A stretch of 64,000 nt of DNA, taken from NCBI GenBank assembly GCA_034440575.1, contig JAOTOL010001498.1, forward strand, positions 248,001 through 312,000. The letters run 5' to 3'. Positions within the stretch are counted from its first letter, which is position 1. Each line of letters begins with the position of its first letter. The stretch is from Imbricaverruca yamaguchii (Eukaryota > Arthropoda > Thecostraca > Neoverrucidae). Positions 63,409 to 64,000 of this stretch are shown piece after piece. The notes below the pieces were generated by a model that was not told the DNA's origin, made no database searches, and saw only the letters and a program-made list of their open reading frames with translations. The position numbers and the translations under genes are program-made.

Positions 63409-64000
63409 GCACATTCCGCCAATAGTAATGTGAAAAGGAGATTCAGGCGCTACATAACCAGTAACAATTGATGCGCTCATAAGCACCATTAACAAATATA
63501 TCAATATTGGCTCTCAGGGGGCTCCGATACCCCAGGCGCACATCTCGAAGCTCAGGAATATCCACCTCCAGTCCCATCTGGCTGTAAGGAGACAAATTCA
63601 TCCGTCAGGAGCCCTGTCCAGCTTGCATGTACCATTCCCCGCTCCTCGAAAAGCTTGTCTAGCTTTCAGGATAATTATGCAGCTTGCAGGACAGGCCTCA
63701 GAATTTCTAGCAAACATCGCCAGCTCTGGGAACTCTCCTTAGCTCTTAGGTGGCTCTGTTTCTCCCTCCGTGTTCCTCCGAAGCCTCAGGAGCATCCCAG
63801 TCTACTCAGCTCTAGCTATCAGTGGACATCCCCAGTATTTGAAAGTCTTTCGGGCTAGCATTAAGCATACCATTTGATGGGCACGAGCTATGCCTGTTGG
63901 GACCACAATGCACCATACAATTATGCGTGGCGTATCCCAACTGTCACAAAAAGCCAATTATAAGCGATGGCGAAGCATGAGGCAGTCTACTATCGTATAC
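63409..64000. other. No gene seen
   Basis: Follows the RNase H remnant. 63500-63800 has loosely repeated GCTCTCAGG/AGCTC segments of about 60 bp. No coding sequence recognised. Confidence 0.4.

Overview
The window reads as nuclear DNA from an animal, most likely an arthropod. The evidence is a multi-exon gene with GT-AG introns whose protein is a clear LRRFIP (leucine-rich-repeat Flightless-interacting protein) homologue with arthropod-like spelling ([19 protein letters not shown]), non-LTR retrotransposons, tRNA-derived SINEs and two TIR-bearing DNA elements. Strong GC bias in exons and very many minisatellites would fit a crustacean such as a barnacle, but that placement is a guess. Most long open frames here are by-products of GC-rich tandem repeats and are not annotated as genes.

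Layout. 0-12 kb: repeats, a CpG-rich putative promoter with a possible 11-codon first exon (1152-1182), decayed CR1-like retrotransposon pieces (3.8-5.1 kb) and several minisatellites. 12.8-17.3 kb: a CpG-rich leader, then an intrinsically disordered protein of about 1,100 residues (13763-17078) interrupted by one frameshift in a 33-bp repeat, followed by AATAAA. 17.3-22.05 kb: minisatellites (32, 91 and 36 bp). 22.07-25.21 kb: a DNA transposon with about 81-bp inverted ends carrying a broken gene of an uncharacterised multi-copy family, itself invaded by a 1,030-bp element with 29-bp inverted ends. 26.35-47.7 kb: the LRRFIP gene on the + strand, eight constitutive exons whose phases all agree, then three candidate phase-0 terminal exons (proline-rich at 42574, short coiled-coil at 45624, canonical at 47584). 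Nearly every intron holds its own minisatellite; intron 5 also holds a SINE interrupted by a 996-bp TTAA-flanked transposon rich in AGGTCA. 50.3-50.9 kb: a CR1 tail fragment and a full SINE, each with 15-bp target-site duplications. 52.95 kb: a first coding exon with a signal peptide, + strand, rest of the gene not found. 56.5-58.4 kb: minisatellites, including a regular 107-bp array. 60.5-63.4 kb: a decayed non-LTR element with endonuclease, RT and RNase H remnants.

The LRRFIP model rests on my reading of homology, phase agreement and splice signals, not on an alignment program or transcripts. The 5' end of the gene is unresolved: both the 11-codon exon (phase 1) and the disordered-protein exon (phase 0) have donors compatible with one of the two possible acceptors of the first recognised LRRFIP exon.
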